63,192 nucleotides of DNA from Faecalispora jeddahensis (GCF_000577335.1 NZ_CBYL010000020.1:1-63192); one strand, 5' to 3'; shown: positions 26,506-36,332, numbered from the stretch's first letter. Notes: generated from the sequence alone by a model not told the origin. Numbers and translations are program-made.

Positions 26506-27651
26506 ATGGCTACAAAAAAACTGGGCTTTGGATTAATGCGCTTACCTCTGAAGGATCAAAACGATCCGGCCAGCATCGACCTGGACGCTGTGAATCAGAT
26601 GGTGGACGCTTTTCTGGAGAGAGGCTTTACTTATTTCGATACAGCTTATATGTATCACGGCGGGCAAAGTGAAAAGGCGATCCGCGAAGCGCTGGTGAAA
26701 CGGCACGACAGAAGCAAATTTACTCTTGCGACAAAGCTGCCGTCCATGTTCCTGAAAAACGAGGGCGATCAGGAGCGGATTTTTGAGGAACAGCTGGAAA
26801 ACTGCGGCGTGGAGTATTTTGATTATTATCTGCTGCACAATTTGAACGTATCCTATTATGAGGCGGTCAAACGATTCGACAGCTTTGCGTTTGTCCAAAA
26901 GAAAAAGGAAGAAGGGAAAATCCGTCATATGGGATTTTCCTTCCACGATACGCCGGAGCTGCTGGATGAAATTTTGACCGCGCACCCAGAGACTGAGTTT
27001 GTTCAGCTGCAGATCAACTATATGGACTGGGAAAGCCAGAGCGTCCAGTCACGCCGGTGCTGGGAGGTAGCGCGAAAGCACGGCAAGCCGGTCATCGTCA
27101 TGGAGCCTGTGAAGGGTGGAATGCTTGCCGCGCTGCCGGAAAAGGCGGAGCAGCTTTTAAAGGAGCATCAACCGGAGCAGTCGCTGCCGTCGTGGGCCAT
27201 TCGTTTTGCCGCCGGCCTGGAGAGTGTAATGATGGTGCTGAGCGGAATGTCCAACATGGAGCAGCTGCTCGACAACACGGGCTATATGCAGAATTTCGAG
27301 CCGCTGAGCGAGGACGAGCAGGCGCTTTTGCGACAGGTGGTCAAATCCATTCAGGAAACGATCGCGATCCCCTGTACGGCCTGCGAATACTGTGTCAAAG
27401 GGTGTCCCAAGAACATTGCGATTCCCAAATACTTTTCCATGTATAATATGGATAACCGTGAGAAACTCCGTACCGGTGATCCCAACCGGTGGACGATCAA
27501 CGAGCTGTACTATACCAACATGATCAAAACCTTCGGCAAAGCCTCGGATTGCATCGGGTGCAAGAAGTGTGAGCAGAGCTGTCCCCAGCATATCGAGATC
27601 ACAAAATGGCTGCGGAAGGTAGCAAATGTGTTTGAGACACAATCTGCTTAA
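26506..27651 (+). CDS. Aldo/keto reductase with ferredoxin domain
   Basis: A 381-residue fusion. The N-terminal (about 1-270) is an aldo/keto reductase TIM barrel: GFGLMRLP, FDTAYMYHGGQSE with the catalytic Tyr, ATKLP with the Lys, and DYYLLHN. The C-terminal part carries two ferredoxin cysteine clusters, CTACEYCVKGCP and CIGCKKCEQSCP, for two [4Fe-4S] centres. Start at 26506 has AGGGGG about 8-9 nt upstream and begins MATKKLGFG as in the family. Such proteins are common in anaerobes; physiological substrate unknown. A MerR-type promoter controls it, and a terminator follows. Confidence 0.9.
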   Translation: MATKKLGFGLMRLPLKDQNDPASIDLDAVNQMVDAFLERGFTYFDTAYMYHGGQSEKAIREALVKRHDRSKFTLATKLPSMFLKNEGDQERIFEEQLENCGVEYFDYYLLHNLNVSYYEAVKRFDSFAFVQKKKEEGKIRHMGFSFHDTPELLDEILTAHPETEFVQLQINYMDWESQSVQSRRCWEVARKHGKPVIVMEPVKGGMLAALPEKAEQLLKEHQPEQSLPSWAIRFAAGLESVMMVLSGMSNMEQLLDNTGYMQNFEPLSEDEQALLRQVVKSIQETIAIPCTACEYCVKGCPKNIAIPKYFSMYNMDNREKLRTGDPNRWTINELYYTNMIKTFGKASDCIGCKKCEQSCPQHIEITKWLRKVANVFETQSA

Positions 27652-27730
27652 ATACGGCAAGCGAAACGCAGACGCAGCAATTCCTTGCAGTTTTTTCTGC
27701 GACAGAAGCGAAACAGAATAAAGAAAAGAA

Positions 27731-27775
27731 AAAGTTTTCCACGAATTACCCGGGTTTCGTGGGAAACTTTTTTGT
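27731..27775 (+). terminator. Terminator after aldo/keto reductase
   Basis: AAAGTTTTCCACGAA (27731-27745) pairs with TTCGTGGGAAACTTT (27756-27770) with one G-U, then TTTGTTTG. It ends the aldo/keto reductase transcript before the convergent Nudix gene. Confidence 0.75.
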
Positions 27776-27857
27776 TTGATAAAGATCTCTAGATCAAAGC
27801 ATGAAATCGTGAATCGCTTGTTCCCCCGCCGAAGGAGGGAAAAACAAGCCTGTCATT

Positions 27858-28427
27858 TCAGCTTTCGAATTTAGATTGGTATGATAGTTTTCCAGCGCGC
27901 AGCAGCGCATCGATCTTTAAAATAATGGTCTGGGTTTTCGCGTCGGGCAGCTTATTTTCCAGCACCATTTGCACGGCCTGCTCCAGCGGAATGCGCTCCG
28001 CCTCCAGAAATTCACCCTCATCCGGACGGCTCTGCCCGATGGTATCCACACGGCAGAAATAAAGCCGGATAATTTCATCGCAGTAGCCCGGCGACGGGTA
28101 TAAATCACCCAGAAACTGGTAATCCTTTCCAATGACTCCCGTTTCCTCCAGAAGCTCCCGTTTCCCGGCTTCTAAAGGGTCTTCTCCGCGTTCCAGCTTC
28201 CCGGCGGGGAGCTCCGTTACCACCTCTCCGTAAGGATAGCGGAACTGCCGTACAAACAGCAGCTCGTTTTTCTCCGTCAACGCGCCGACGCATACGCCGC
28301 CCGGATGCTCCACTACCTCGCGCAGCGCGGTGGCGCCATTTTCGAGCAGAGCCTGGTCAACCCGCAGATTGACGATTTTCCCCCGGTAGCGATATTCCTG
28401 CTGTAAGGTCTTTTCTGAAAGCTTCAT
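27858..28427 (-). CDS. Nudix hydrolase, ADP-ribose pyrophosphatase-like
   Basis: A 189-residue Nudix hydrolase. The Nudix box reads GKLERGEDPLEAGKRELLEETGV (about 75-97), matching GX5EX7REUXEEXGU. The preceding VRQFRYP and AGKLE pattern and the downstream PSPGYCDE are typical of the NudF ADP-ribose pyrophosphatase group, which cleaves ADP-ribose to AMP and ribose-5-phosphate. It stands alone, convergent with the upstream aldo/keto reductase. Confidence 0.88.
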   Translation of the reverse strand: MKLSEKTLQQEYRYRGKIVNLRVDQALLENGATALREVVEHPGGVCVGALTEKNELLFVRQFRYPYGEVVTELPAGKLERGEDPLEAGKRELLEETGVIGKDYQFLGDLYPSPGYCDEIIRLYFCRVDTIGQSRPDEGEFLEAERIPLEQAVQMVLENKLPDAKTQTIILKIDALLRAGKLSYQSKFES

Positions 28428-28675
28428 TGATGAATCCCTCCATAGCCTGTTTGGCGCCTGTACTTTTTATTGATGATAGCATGATAATGGCTGCGAAGAT
28501 CCTTTTTAAAAAACACTTGATACATGTGCTTATCATGCTCTCTCAGCCGCGAAAAACTTTCTTTTTATTATAGCGGATCTTTTCCATAGAATCAAATCCG
28601 ATCGGCCTGCCTGCGACAAAGTTTTTGGCGGAGCGTCGCTTATACTGGAATTACCAGAAAAAAGGGGGTCATACG

Positions 28676-29518
28676 ATGGAGCAGCAGCTCATGCCGCCGG
28701 ATTATTGTATTTTAAAGCAGCAAATGCAGGAGCTGGGAAGATTTCCGTTTGCGAGGGTCGGCTCAATTGGATGCAGCGTGTGCAGCCGGCAGATTTTTTC
28801 GTTTTCGGTCGGCACCTCTGCGGAAAGGGTACTGTTTGCGGGCGCGTTTCACGGAATGGAATGGATCACCACGATGATCTTGCTGCGGTTTGCCCGCAGA
28901 TTATGTGAGGCGCTGCGTGACCACGCACCGCTGGCCGGCGAAGATGTGACGGCACTGCTGCAGAAACGAGGGCTTTGCATCATTCCCTGCGTGAATCCCG
29001 ACGGAGTGACGATTCAGCTGTGCAATCCGGAAAAGCGGTGGCAGGCCAACGCCCGCGGCGTAGACATCAACCACAATTTTGATGCCGGATGGTGTGAACT
29101 GCGCGAGCTGGAGATTGAATCCGGCATCACTGGGCCCGGTCCTACGCGCTATGGCGGACCCTGCCCGGAAAGCGAACCGGAAACCGCCGCGATGACCCAT
29201 CTGTGCCGACGGCATTGCTTTTGCCAGGCGCTGGCGTTTCACAGCCAGGGCGAAGTGATTTATTATGATTTTGGAGAACATACCCCACCCTGCTCGCTGG
29301 AGATGGCGCAAAGGATGGCCGACGCGGCGGGATACCAGGTGGAACAGCCGGAGGGTCTGGCAGTGGGCGGCGGCTTTAAGGACTGGTTTATCGACTGCCT
29401 GCGGCGCCCCGCGTTCACGGTGGAGGTTGGCATGGGCGAAAATCCGCTGCCGATTGAACAATTTGAGCCGATCTATCAACAGCTGGAACCAATGCTGGTT
29501 TTGGCGCTCCATTTGTAG
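28676..29518 (+). CDS. M14-family zinc carboxypeptidase
   Basis: A 280-residue M14 metallopeptidase. Zinc ligands are HGME (His and Glu, near residue 61) and the His in LAFHSQGE; VDINHNFDAGW supplies the Asn-Arg-like substrate region and VEVGMGENPLP near the end the catalytic Glu area. No signal peptide is visible, so it may act inside the cell. Gram-positive relatives include gamma-D-glutamyl-diaminoacid peptidases of peptidoglycan recycling (inference). Start at 28676 has GGGGG 8-9 nt upstream; the longer TTG start is rejected. Confidence 0.85.
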   Translation: MEQQLMPPDYCILKQQMQELGRFPFARVGSIGCSVCSRQIFSFSVGTSAERVLFAGAFHGMEWITTMILLRFARRLCEALRDHAPLAGEDVTALLQKRGLCIIPCVNPDGVTIQLCNPEKRWQANARGVDINHNFDAGWCELRELEIESGITGPGPTRYGGPCPESEPETAAMTHLCRRHCFCQALAFHSQGEVIYYDFGEHTPPCSLEMAQRMADAAGYQVEQPEGLAVGGGFKDWFIDCLRRPAFTVEVGMGENPLPIEQFEPIYQQLEPMLVLALHL

Positions 29519-29638
29519 CTTAAGATTCTAGTAAGATTTTTTTCAGGTTTGTGTGATTGCAAGATAGAGGATGTTATGGTAAAGTAAATTTGCCACCAAA
29601 ACGAGAAGCGTTTGGAAATTTACTTTGGAAAGGATGTC

Positions 29639-30298
29639 ATGGTGATGAAGAAAATGAAAACAGCATCATTGCTGATCGCTTCGATAATGGTTTTTTCGGT
29701 ATTTTTTGGGTGTAATAAGACTCCGGAGGACACATCGTCCCTCGCGTCGGAACCGACGCTGTCTGCGCCGGAATCTCAGGCGCCGTCAAAAGCGTCGTCC
29801 AGTTCCCCGTCTTCGGCAGCATCGTCGTCGTCCGGCACATCGTCTGCGGCGTCGTCCGGCCCGGATGATAAGGCGACCTCTTTGAAGAATATCGTTACGA
29901 GCAACAAAGAGTTCAACAAGCTGTTCGTAAACAACCCGATCGACAAGGCGTATCTGGCCGAGATGGAAAAGGCTACCTCTACCGCCGACATGATCAAGGT
30001 CAATGAAAAGTACACAAAGCTCTGGCAGACGGAAATCGATTCCGGCTACAAGAAGCTGCTGGCAAAGGCTCCCGATAGTAAAAAGAAGAGCTACCAGAAC
30101 CGCCAGGAAAAATGGGTAAAGGGCACGCCTGATGATTTGAAAAAAATCACTGAAAAGGCACAGAGCGCGGGAGCGATGGCACAACTGGAGGCTTCCGGCG
30201 AGACCATGGAATTCTACAGGGAACGCGCCGCCGCGATCTACAAGAACCTGTATACACATGACGCAAAATTCACTTATGCCTATTCCGCGAAAAAGTAA
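29639..30298 (+). CDS. Lipoprotein with LprI/DUF1311-like domain
   Basis: A 219-residue predicted lipoprotein. A basic N-terminus and hydrophobic stretch end in the lipobox VFFGC with Cys25. Residues about 30-75 are a Ser/Ala/Pro-rich linker. The remainder is a helical charged domain whose pattern (YKKLLAK...KKKSYQNRQEKWVKG... AQLEASGETMEFYRERAAAIYKNL) resembles DUF1311/LprI, but lacks the usual cysteines. AAAGG lies 5 nt before the ATG at 29639. A terminator follows. Function unknown; some LprI proteins inhibit lysozyme. Confidence 0.65.
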   Translation: MVMKKMKTASLLIASIMVFSVFFGCNKTPEDTSSLASEPTLSAPESQAPSKASSSSPSSAASSSSGTSSAASSGPDDKATSLKNIVTSNKEFNKLFVNNPIDKAYLAEMEKATSTADMIKVNEKYTKLWQTEIDSGYKKLLAKAPDSKKKSYQNRQEKWVKGTPDDLKKITEKAQSAGAMAQLEASGETMEFYRERAAAIYKNLYTHDAKFTYAYSAKK

Positions 30299-30317
30299 TT
30301 TCTTTCCTTATATAAAA

Positions 30318-30361
30318 AACCAGCCTGCGGTGAAGAGAACAAACCGCAGGCTGGTTTTTTT
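30318..30361 (+). terminator. Terminator after lipoprotein gene
   Basis: AACCAGCCTGCGGT (30318-30331) pairs perfectly with ACCGCAGGCTGGTT (30343-30356), then TTTTT. A strong intrinsic terminator; flanking A run makes it able to work toward the minus-strand GNAT gene too. Confidence 0.85.
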
Positions 30362-30425
30362 GTGGGTCTCAGCCAATCTGCATCAGCAGAATGTTTTTAC
30401 GAGCAGCAGAAAAATAATTTTTGTA

Positions 30426-30965
30426 TTATAAAACGAACTCGTAAAGGTCGAAGATATTGACGTCTTTGATTCCGAGCTGCCGATAAATGCTGTCTCCGAT
30501 ATCTACCGTATCAACAAAAGCAAAATCATTTTTTTCATACAGGCGCCTTGCCGGATCATTGCCCCGAAATACCTCCAGCCGAATGGATTGATACCCGTCC
30601 TGCTTCGCGTATTCCTTGATCGCCCCGATCATTTTGCTGCCCACGCCTTTGCCGGAAAAATGGGGATGGATAGCAAACGTGTGAATATTCAGAACCTGTT
30701 CCGGCGCAAGCTCCCGCTGCCATGTGATGGTAGGGTATTCGCCGGTAGGGAAACAATTTAAAATGACGGAGCCGATCACGTCTTCCCTGTCGGTCAGTAA
30801 AAACAGCCAACCTTTTTCGATTGCCCCAATGAAAAGGGGTTCGGAGGGATACAGCCCGTTTACCCACTTTGGGTAATTGATGGTTCTGTCAAGCTCATTG
30901 ATAACCTCTGTGTACAGATTTTTTACGCTGGGAAAATCCCCTGCCCGCGCTTTTCTAAACTCCAT
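30426..30965 (-). CDS. GNAT-family N-acetyltransferase
   Basis: A 179-residue acetyltransferase. Acetyl-CoA binding motif A is visible as VLNIHTFAIHPHFSGKGVGSKMIGAI, followed by IRLEVFRGNDPARRLYEKNDFAFV. Start at 30965 begins MEFRKARAGDF, the usual GNAT N-terminus, with GGGAG 8 nt upstream; the frame stays open further upstream into the DUF4340 gene but has no fitting start. The substrate is unknown. It lies 136 nt after the DUF4340 gene and may be read with that operon. Confidence 0.85.
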   Translation of the reverse strand: MEFRKARAGDFPSVKNLYTEVINELDRTINYPKWVNGLYPSEPLFIGAIEKGWLFLLTDREDVIGSVILNCFPTGEYPTITWQRELAPEQVLNIHTFAIHPHFSGKGVGSKMIGAIKEYAKQDGYQSIRLEVFRGNDPARRLYEKNDFAFVDTVDIGDSIYRQLGIKDVNIFDLYEFVL

Positions 30966-31101
30966 AGCGGCAGCTCCCTTCCTTATTAGGAATGTTGCGG
31001 AAAGAAGGCAATTTGTCTGATTCCTTTTTAAAAATGGGCACCAAACAAACATTTCAGCATCAAATTGCTTTCCAAGTGAAGGAACGATCCGTTTTCTGCG
31101 C

Positions 31102-32577
31102 TTACAGCCCTGCCTGCACCACGCCGTTTTCGGCAACGGTGGCGGTGTCTGCGATCAGGCCGGTGACGTTTGTCTCGGTTACAAGCCCCAGGGGAACGTT
31201 ATCTACAACCGCCAGGTAACGCCGGTCGCCGACGATATAATACTGTACCGTGACCGGCTTTTTGGCAGCATCGTAAAAGCGGAAGCGCACCGTGTAGGCC
31301 GGCTGGCCGTTCATGGCGTTTGCCACGCCGTCGGAATCCGCATTTGCCTCCTCCAGAAGCTGCACCGCCACAACGTTCTGGTAATACTTCTGGAAGTTCG
31401 GCTCATACGTGACCGCCTTGCCGTTGCAGGTGACGGTATAATCGTAGACCTCGCTGTCTTCGGTGGATTTTGAGGTATTTTTCGTACGGGCCTTTTCAAA
31501 CGTATACGTCTTGCTGTCCGCTGTTACGTCCAGTCCGCTGACATCGATAATGTTGGGGATCTGAACAAATTTACTGCGCAGACTGAATAGCGTCGCCGTA
31601 GCCCAGATGGAAGCGGTCTCCTCCTTGATGCCGAAGATGGCGTCGATGTTGTCGGCCATGATATACCGCATCCCGTTTTCCGTGTTGCCGGCCTTCAGCG
31701 TATGCGAGTGTTTGTCGGCTGTAAACGACAGCGTCATGGAGGGCGTATCCAATCCGTACTGCTTGATCTGCTCTGCTGTGGGGTGAATTGCCGTTACCTC
31801 ATCCGCCGTTACGGTCGAGATGGCAGTGGCCAGGGTAGAATACTGGGTATCGTCCACCGATACGCTCTGTTTCCCGTCCGAAACGGTGACCGAGCTGTTT
31901 TTGCTGGTAATGTTCAGCTGTTCGCCCAGATGGGTACTGTTGAGTGAAATAAAGTCAATGGCGGGGGTTTCCTGCCCGCTGCTGGCGTCCGTGAGGGAGT
32001 ACAGCTCTTTCTGCACAAAATCCTTGACGCCGTTGAACATGCCGCCGTCAACGGATACGACATAGACGTTGTCGGAGTCTTTCCCGGCCATGTAGTAGCC
32101 ATCGGAACCGGCTGCTTCATTGCCCAGCAGATAATCGAAGCTCGTGCCGTCCTTAAAATTTACCTGTACCTCAGCGGTGGGGTTATCCAGGCCATAGTCC
32201 TTAAGGCTGCTTACAGAACCCACGTTTTTGGACGCGACCAGGCTGAAACCGTCCTTTACCACGTTTTCTGCCGCGGTTTCATACAGGGGAAGGCCCTCCA
32301 GCCCCTGCACCGTATAGGTGGTGTGGGTGGAGGAGGTGCCGGAGGCGGCGCTTTCGGTCGTCGTTTTGGGTACGATCACAAAGCCGCCGTTTTTATTTTT
32401 GACCTGCATCGACTGCACGTCCTCAATTTGTTTGGAGAGCAGGCTGATCGCGGTATCGTCGGCTGCGGAAGAAGCCGTTTCCGGCTCCTTCTCGGTCAGC
32501 TTCAAAGCGGCGAAGGCGCCGCCCAGCACGACGAGCACCGCCGCCGTCACCAGTAGATTTCTAGTAGTGTGTTTCAT
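31102..32577 (-). CDS. DUF4340 domain protein
   Basis: A 491-residue protein with one N-terminal membrane segment (LLVTAAVLVVLGGAFAAL, about 8-25) and a large extracytoplasmic part of repeated beta-rich units. The pattern (SLKDYGLDNPTAEVQVNFKDGTSFDYLLGNEA and a second YGLDTPSMTLSFT... HTLKAGN) is the DUF4340 repeat. It is last in a four-gene set of ABC ATPase, permease, GldG-like protein and DUF4340, a combination seen in many bacteria and related to the gliding-motility GldAFG system. Start lies 2 nt after the GldG-like stop. Confidence 0.82.
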   Translation of the reverse strand: MKHTTRNLLVTAAVLVVLGGAFAALKLTEKEPETASSAADDTAISLLSKQIEDVQSMQVKNKNGGFVIVPKTTTESAASGTSSTHTTYTVQGLEGLPLYETAAENVVKDGFSLVASKNVGSVSSLKDYGLDNPTAEVQVNFKDGTSFDYLLGNEAAGSDGYYMAGKDSDNVYVVSVDGGMFNGVKDFVQKELYSLTDASSGQETPAIDFISLNSTHLGEQLNITSKNSSVTVSDGKQSVSVDDTQYSTLATAISTVTADEVTAIHPTAEQIKQYGLDTPSMTLSFTADKHSHTLKAGNTENGMRYIMADNIDAIFGIKEETASIWATATLFSLRSKFVQIPNIIDVSGLDVTADSKTYTFEKARTKNTSKSTEDSEVYDYTVTCNGKAVTYEPNFQKYYQNVVAVQLLEEANADSDGVANAMNGQPAYTVRFRFYDAAKKPVTVQYYIVGDRRYLAVVDNVPLGLVTETNVTGLIADTATVAENGVVQAGL

Positions 32578-32579
32578 AT

Positions 32580-34313
32580 TTACAGGTGCCTCCTCTTCAG
32601 GAAAACGACGAAGCCCGCCGCCAGAACGCAGAGGGGGATCAGAATGGTAAACACGCCGAAGCCGAGAATCACGCTTGCGGCCTGTGAAAGGTTGATATCC
32701 ACCTGATTCGTCTGCACCGGCGTGACGAGAATCCCGGTGTTGGAATCGGTTTCTCCCGTGGCGTAGCGAGCCAGATCGGTGACATATTTGCCGTTGCCGT
32801 AGGCCGAAGCGTTGATGACTCCCTCGGCAAACATAGGCGAGCTGCCCGCAACGATCACGTTCTGCTTATAGATCGTTCCGTCCAGCGACAAATTCTTCTG
32901 TGCCAGCGCCACCGTGGTATAAGCCTGCTGCTTTGCGTTTTTCACGGTTTCCTCGGTCGAACTGGAATCCACCAGATACGAGGTGTCATACGACTGTGCC
33001 AGCGTATGGGTGGTAACGCCGTCGCGCGAGGTGAACAGCAGATTGATCGGGCTGGATTGCGGCATCACGACGTTGTCGTATTGCGTAGACTGGGAATTCA
33101 GGGTGATGGTAGAATCCACATTGGTCTGTGTCAGGATGAAGGAAACATCGGACTGCGCAACGTGGCTCTGGTCGCGTTCGACGACCATTGCGCGGGGAAC
33201 CTCAATCCCCCATTCCTTTAAGAAGGAGGAAAGATTCGGCAGGGCCTCCTGGCTGGGGTAGAAGGTGATCAGCAGGGAGCGGTCGGCGGCCAGCTTGTTG
33301 TTCTCAAGGAACGTATCCAACTTTTTCAGCTCCTGCGGCGTGTAGTCGGTCGCGGGTGACGCCAGCATCACCATCTGGGCATTCGCGGGGATCTCGTCTG
33401 TCAGCATATTGAAGCTCACGGTTTCAAAGCTGGCGTTTTTCAGCACGCTCTGCAGAGCCGTGGTGTCGTAAATTTCATCGTGGCCCGTCGCAAAGGCGAT
33501 GACCGGAAGCTTCTCGCTGTTCACCTGGCTGATTGCCGAGGCGAGCGCGGTGCCCACCATGGAATAGGTGCTGGCAGCCCCGGTGGTGTAATCGGTCTGC
33601 TGGCTGAACAGATCGGTGATCTGCAGCACGCGGTGGCGTTTTTCGGTGCTGACGACAACACAGCCAGCTGTCAGGTTCGTTTCGCCAAGCTCCGAAGCGT
33701 AGGTCGGGTTCTTGTCGAGGTCAATGTATTTGACTGTAATATTGGAGTTGCGCTCCTTGATCTTATCGGACAGCACGGCGACCTGGCTGTAATTGAAGCC
33801 GTAGCCGGAATACAGCACGTTGTCGCGCACATCGGCCTCCGGCCCCAGAATTGTGATGGTGGTAGGCAGTTTGACCGCGTCGACCACTTTCAGCGCGTCT
33901 TCCGTCAAAGAGTTGGTTTTCTGTGCGGAGAGATCGAGGTTGATGGAGGGGAACCGCGTGCTCAGCATGGATACGATCACGTTGAGCAGGATGATCACCG
34001 CAAGGAACACAGCGGTAAACACGGTGGAAATACCGCGGCGGCGTATTTTCTGCGACGAAAGCACGTTGCCGAAGGTATGCCGCGGGGGTTCGTTCTGCTC
34101 CTCTTCTGTGGAAAGGGCATCTTCTTCCGGTTCTGCTTCGTCTTCGGCCGCATCCTCTGTCATCACGGCCTCTTCTGCGGTTTGCTCTTCCGGCTGCTGC
34201 TCCGCTTCTGGAGCGGATTCGGCCTCCTGTGCAGGAATCTGTGTCTCCTCTGCCGGGGTGCCCTGCTCTATGGTTTCCTCCGCGTCCTGCGGAGTCTTTT
34301 TTTCTTCACTCAT
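32580..34313 (-). CDS. GldG-like ABC transport auxiliary protein
   Basis: A 577-residue protein of the GldG type. A long acidic Glu/Ala-rich cytoplasmic segment (about 1-80, EEKKTPQDAEETIEQ... TEEEQNEPPR) precedes a membrane segment (GISTVFTAVFLAVIILLNVIVSML), an extracytoplasmic domain with the GldG pattern (TFYPSQEALPNLSSFLKEWGI) and a C-terminal membrane segment (VILGFGVFTILIPLCVLAAGFVVFL). Start at 34313 (MSEEKK) has GGAGG 9 nt upstream. The acidic N-terminus is longer than usual. Works with the ABC permease and ATPase encoded just upstream (inference). Confidence 0.8.
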   Translation of the reverse strand: MSEEKKTPQDAEETIEQGTPAEETQIPAQEAESAPEAEQQPEEQTAEEAVMTEDAAEDEAEPEEDALSTEEEQNEPPRHTFGNVLSSQKIRRRGISTVFTAVFLAVIILLNVIVSMLSTRFPSINLDLSAQKTNSLTEDALKVVDAVKLPTTITILGPEADVRDNVLYSGYGFNYSQVAVLSDKIKERNSNITVKYIDLDKNPTYASELGETNLTAGCVVVSTEKRHRVLQITDLFSQQTDYTTGAASTYSMVGTALASAISQVNSEKLPVIAFATGHDEIYDTTALQSVLKNASFETVSFNMLTDEIPANAQMVMLASPATDYTPQELKKLDTFLENNKLAADRSLLITFYPSQEALPNLSSFLKEWGIEVPRAMVVERDQSHVAQSDVSFILTQTNVDSTITLNSQSTQYDNVVMPQSSPINLLFTSRDGVTTHTLAQSYDTSYLVDSSSTEETVKNAKQQAYTTVALAQKNLSLDGTIYKQNVIVAGSSPMFAEGVINASAYGNGKYVTDLARYATGETDSNTGILVTPVQTNQVDINLSQAASVILGFGVFTILIPLCVLAAGFVVFLKRRHL

Positions 34314-34329
34314 TCCGATCGGCCTCCCT

Positions 34330-35034
34330 TCAGTTCCAGCGGCGGCTTTCGAGGCGCCGTGCGGTAAAGAACAAAAATACCGCTGCAACGCTCAGGAAAA
34401 ACACAATGCTGGATACATTGAATACCCCTGTGGTGAAGGGGGTGTATCTGCTGTTAAACGAAATCCAGCCAATCAGTTTGGCGATGACCGCATTCGAAAC
34501 GGAACCGGAAAGCTGGTCGACGATCAGCAGGAACATCGAAGCGGCAAACGTGCCGATTGCGGAGATGATCTGGCTTTGGGTCAAACTCGAGATGAACACG
34601 CCGATCGAAATCATGGCGCCGCCGTACAGCAGCGCACCGAATACCGTGCCGAGCACCGTGACCCAGTTGAGCGACGACACAAACGAAATGACGAGAGCGG
34701 GCAGCAGGCTGCCGAGCAGCGCAATGCCGAACACGCTCACGCAGGCCAGGAATTTGCCCATCACGATGCCTGTCACGCCCACGGGGGCGGTCAGCAATGC
34801 CTGGTCGGTTTTGTTGCGGCGGTCCTCACTCATGGAGCGCATCGTCAGAATCGGGACGATCATCATGCACCAGATGAACATGGTGCCGTAAACGCTGGTA
34901 ATATAAGAGCTGGAACGGGAATTCATCACCATCGCGTAATAAAATCCGAACAACGCGAGAAGCACCGCCACACACACATAGCCGATGGGAGAAGAAAAGT
35001 ACGATCTCAGCTCCCGCTTGAAAATTGCTCTCAT
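34330..35034 (-). CDS. ABC-2 type permease
   Basis: A 234-residue permease with about six membrane segments, starting MRAIFKRELRSYFSSPIGYV, a strong ABC-2/GldF-like signature, and containing MRSMSEDRRNKTDQALLTAPV. It overlaps the ATPase gene stop by 4 nt and precedes the GldG-like gene by 16 nt. Substrate unknown. Confidence 0.88.
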   Translation of the reverse strand: MRAIFKRELRSYFSSPIGYVCVAVLLALFGFYYAMVMNSRSSSYITSVYGTMFIWCMMIVPILTMRSMSEDRRNKTDQALLTAPVGVTGIVMGKFLACVSVFGIALLGSLLPALVISFVSSLNWVTVLGTVFGALLYGGAMISIGVFISSLTQSQIISAIGTFAASMFLLIVDQLSGSVSNAVIAKLIGWISFNSRYTPFTTGVFNVSSIVFFLSVAAVFLFFTARRLESRRWN

Positions 35035-35996
35035 GCGCTTTCTCCCTCCTTCTGTGCGGCCGCGGCCTGTCCGTCGGTCAGGCGCAGGAAGACCTCCTCA
35101 AGGGTCAGGTCGTTCGTGCGCAGCGAAAGGATCGGCCAGCCTTTGCGAGAAGCCAGCGCGAACAGGTCACGGCGCAGGTCGGCCCCGGGCTCGCCCTCTA
35201 CGGTAAATTCAAACACACCGGGTTCTTTTTCGCCCAGCGGCTGAACCTCTTTGACCTTGTGCAGCGTTTTCAGCCCTTGTTTCAGCTCGGTTTCGCGGCC
35301 CTCCAGGCGAACCAGCAGCTTATGGTTGCCGGTCATCTGGTGCGAAAGCGTGTCGGGTGAGCCGTCTGCCACAATGCGGCCCTGGTTAATGACCAGAATG
35401 CGTTCGCACACTGCCTGCACCTCAGAAAGAATATGCGAGCTTAAAATGACGGTGTGATTGTCCCCCAGCTTCTTGATCAGATTGCGAATCTCGATGATCT
35501 GCTTGGGGTCAAGCCCGACGGTGGGTTCGTCCAGAATCAGTACGGGCGGGTTCCCCAGAAGTGCCTGCGCAATGCCGACTCTTTGACGGTAACCTTTAGA
35601 AAGGTTGCCGATCAGCCGGGAATACACATCCTCAATCTTCACGAGCGCACAGATTTCTTTGATGTGTTTTTCGCGCGGCAGCGAAACTTTTTTCAGCTCA
35701 TACATAAAATTCAGGTATTCTTTGACGGTCATATCCAGATACAGCGGGGGCAGCTCCGGCAGGTACCCGATTTTTTTCTTTACCTCATTGGGGTAATCGA
35801 GAATATTCTGCCCGTCTACGGTCACCTCGCCGCCGCTGGCGGAAAGATAGCCGGTAATAATATTCATGGTGGTAGATTTTCCGGCGCCGTTCGGCCCCAG
35901 AAAGCCCAGAATCGTGCCTTCCTCCACGGTAAAGCTGACGTGGCTGAGCACCGTTTTGGAACCATACCGTTTTGTGAGGTCTTTTACCTCTATCAT
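35031..35996 (-). CDS. ABC transporter ATPase
   Basis: A 321-residue ATPase. Walker A is GPNGAGKST, the signature is LSKGYRQRVGIAQAL, Walker B is LILDEPTVGLDP and the switch His is in ILSSHILSE. Residues after about 220 form an extra domain typical of ABC-2 exporter ATPases. First gene of the operon that continues with the ABC-2 permease, GldG-like and DUF4340 proteins; coupled to the permease by a 4-nt overlap. Confidence 0.92.
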   Translation of the reverse strand: MIEVKDLTKRYGSKTVLSHVSFTVEEGTILGFLGPNGAGKSTTMNIITGYLSASGGEVTVDGQNILDYPNEVKKKIGYLPELPPLYLDMTVKEYLNFMYELKKVSLPREKHIKEICALVKIEDVYSRLIGNLSKGYRQRVGIAQALLGNPPVLILDEPTVGLDPKQIIEIRNLIKKLGDNHTVILSSHILSEVQAVCERILVINQGRIVADGSPDTLSHQMTGNHKLLVRLEGRETELKQGLKTLHKVKEVQPLGEKEPGVFEFTVEGEPGADLRRDLFALASRKGWPILSLRTNDLTLEEVFLRLTDGQAAAAQKEGESA

Positions 35997-36182
35997 AACA
36001 AACGTCCCTCCTTCAGACCGTAATGAAAAACAAAAGCAGCACCCGGCCGCCTTGTTTTTTCAGAAGTCATTAAACCTATCATATCAATGCGGCACCCCTA
36101 AAATGTAAACAAAGTTTTAAGATTTTTCCGGTTTCCCATGAAAATCAAAATTCGTCACAATTCGGCAGTTGCTTTGATTTGC

Positions 36183-36211
36183 TTGACGAAGCTGTGCAAA
36201 AGCCCTACAAT
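36183..36211 (+). promoter_or_regulatory. Promoter of DUF1015 gene
   Basis: TTGACG (36183-36188) and TACAAT (36206-36211), 17-bp spacer. A leader of about 115 nt follows before the proposed GTG start. The rest of the 35997-36332 gap shows no gene; an AGGAGG at 36225-36230 directly abuts an in-frame ATG with no spacing and is probably not used. Confidence 0.65.
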
Positions 36212-36332
36212 AAAAACAATTCCCAGGAGGATGCTCTGCCCCTCCAATGGTGGAGCGGAACAAGGGCGATTTAAAAGATCATTTCAAGGCAGATTTTCAT
36301 CTAACAGTAAATTGAAAACAGGAGTGGTATTT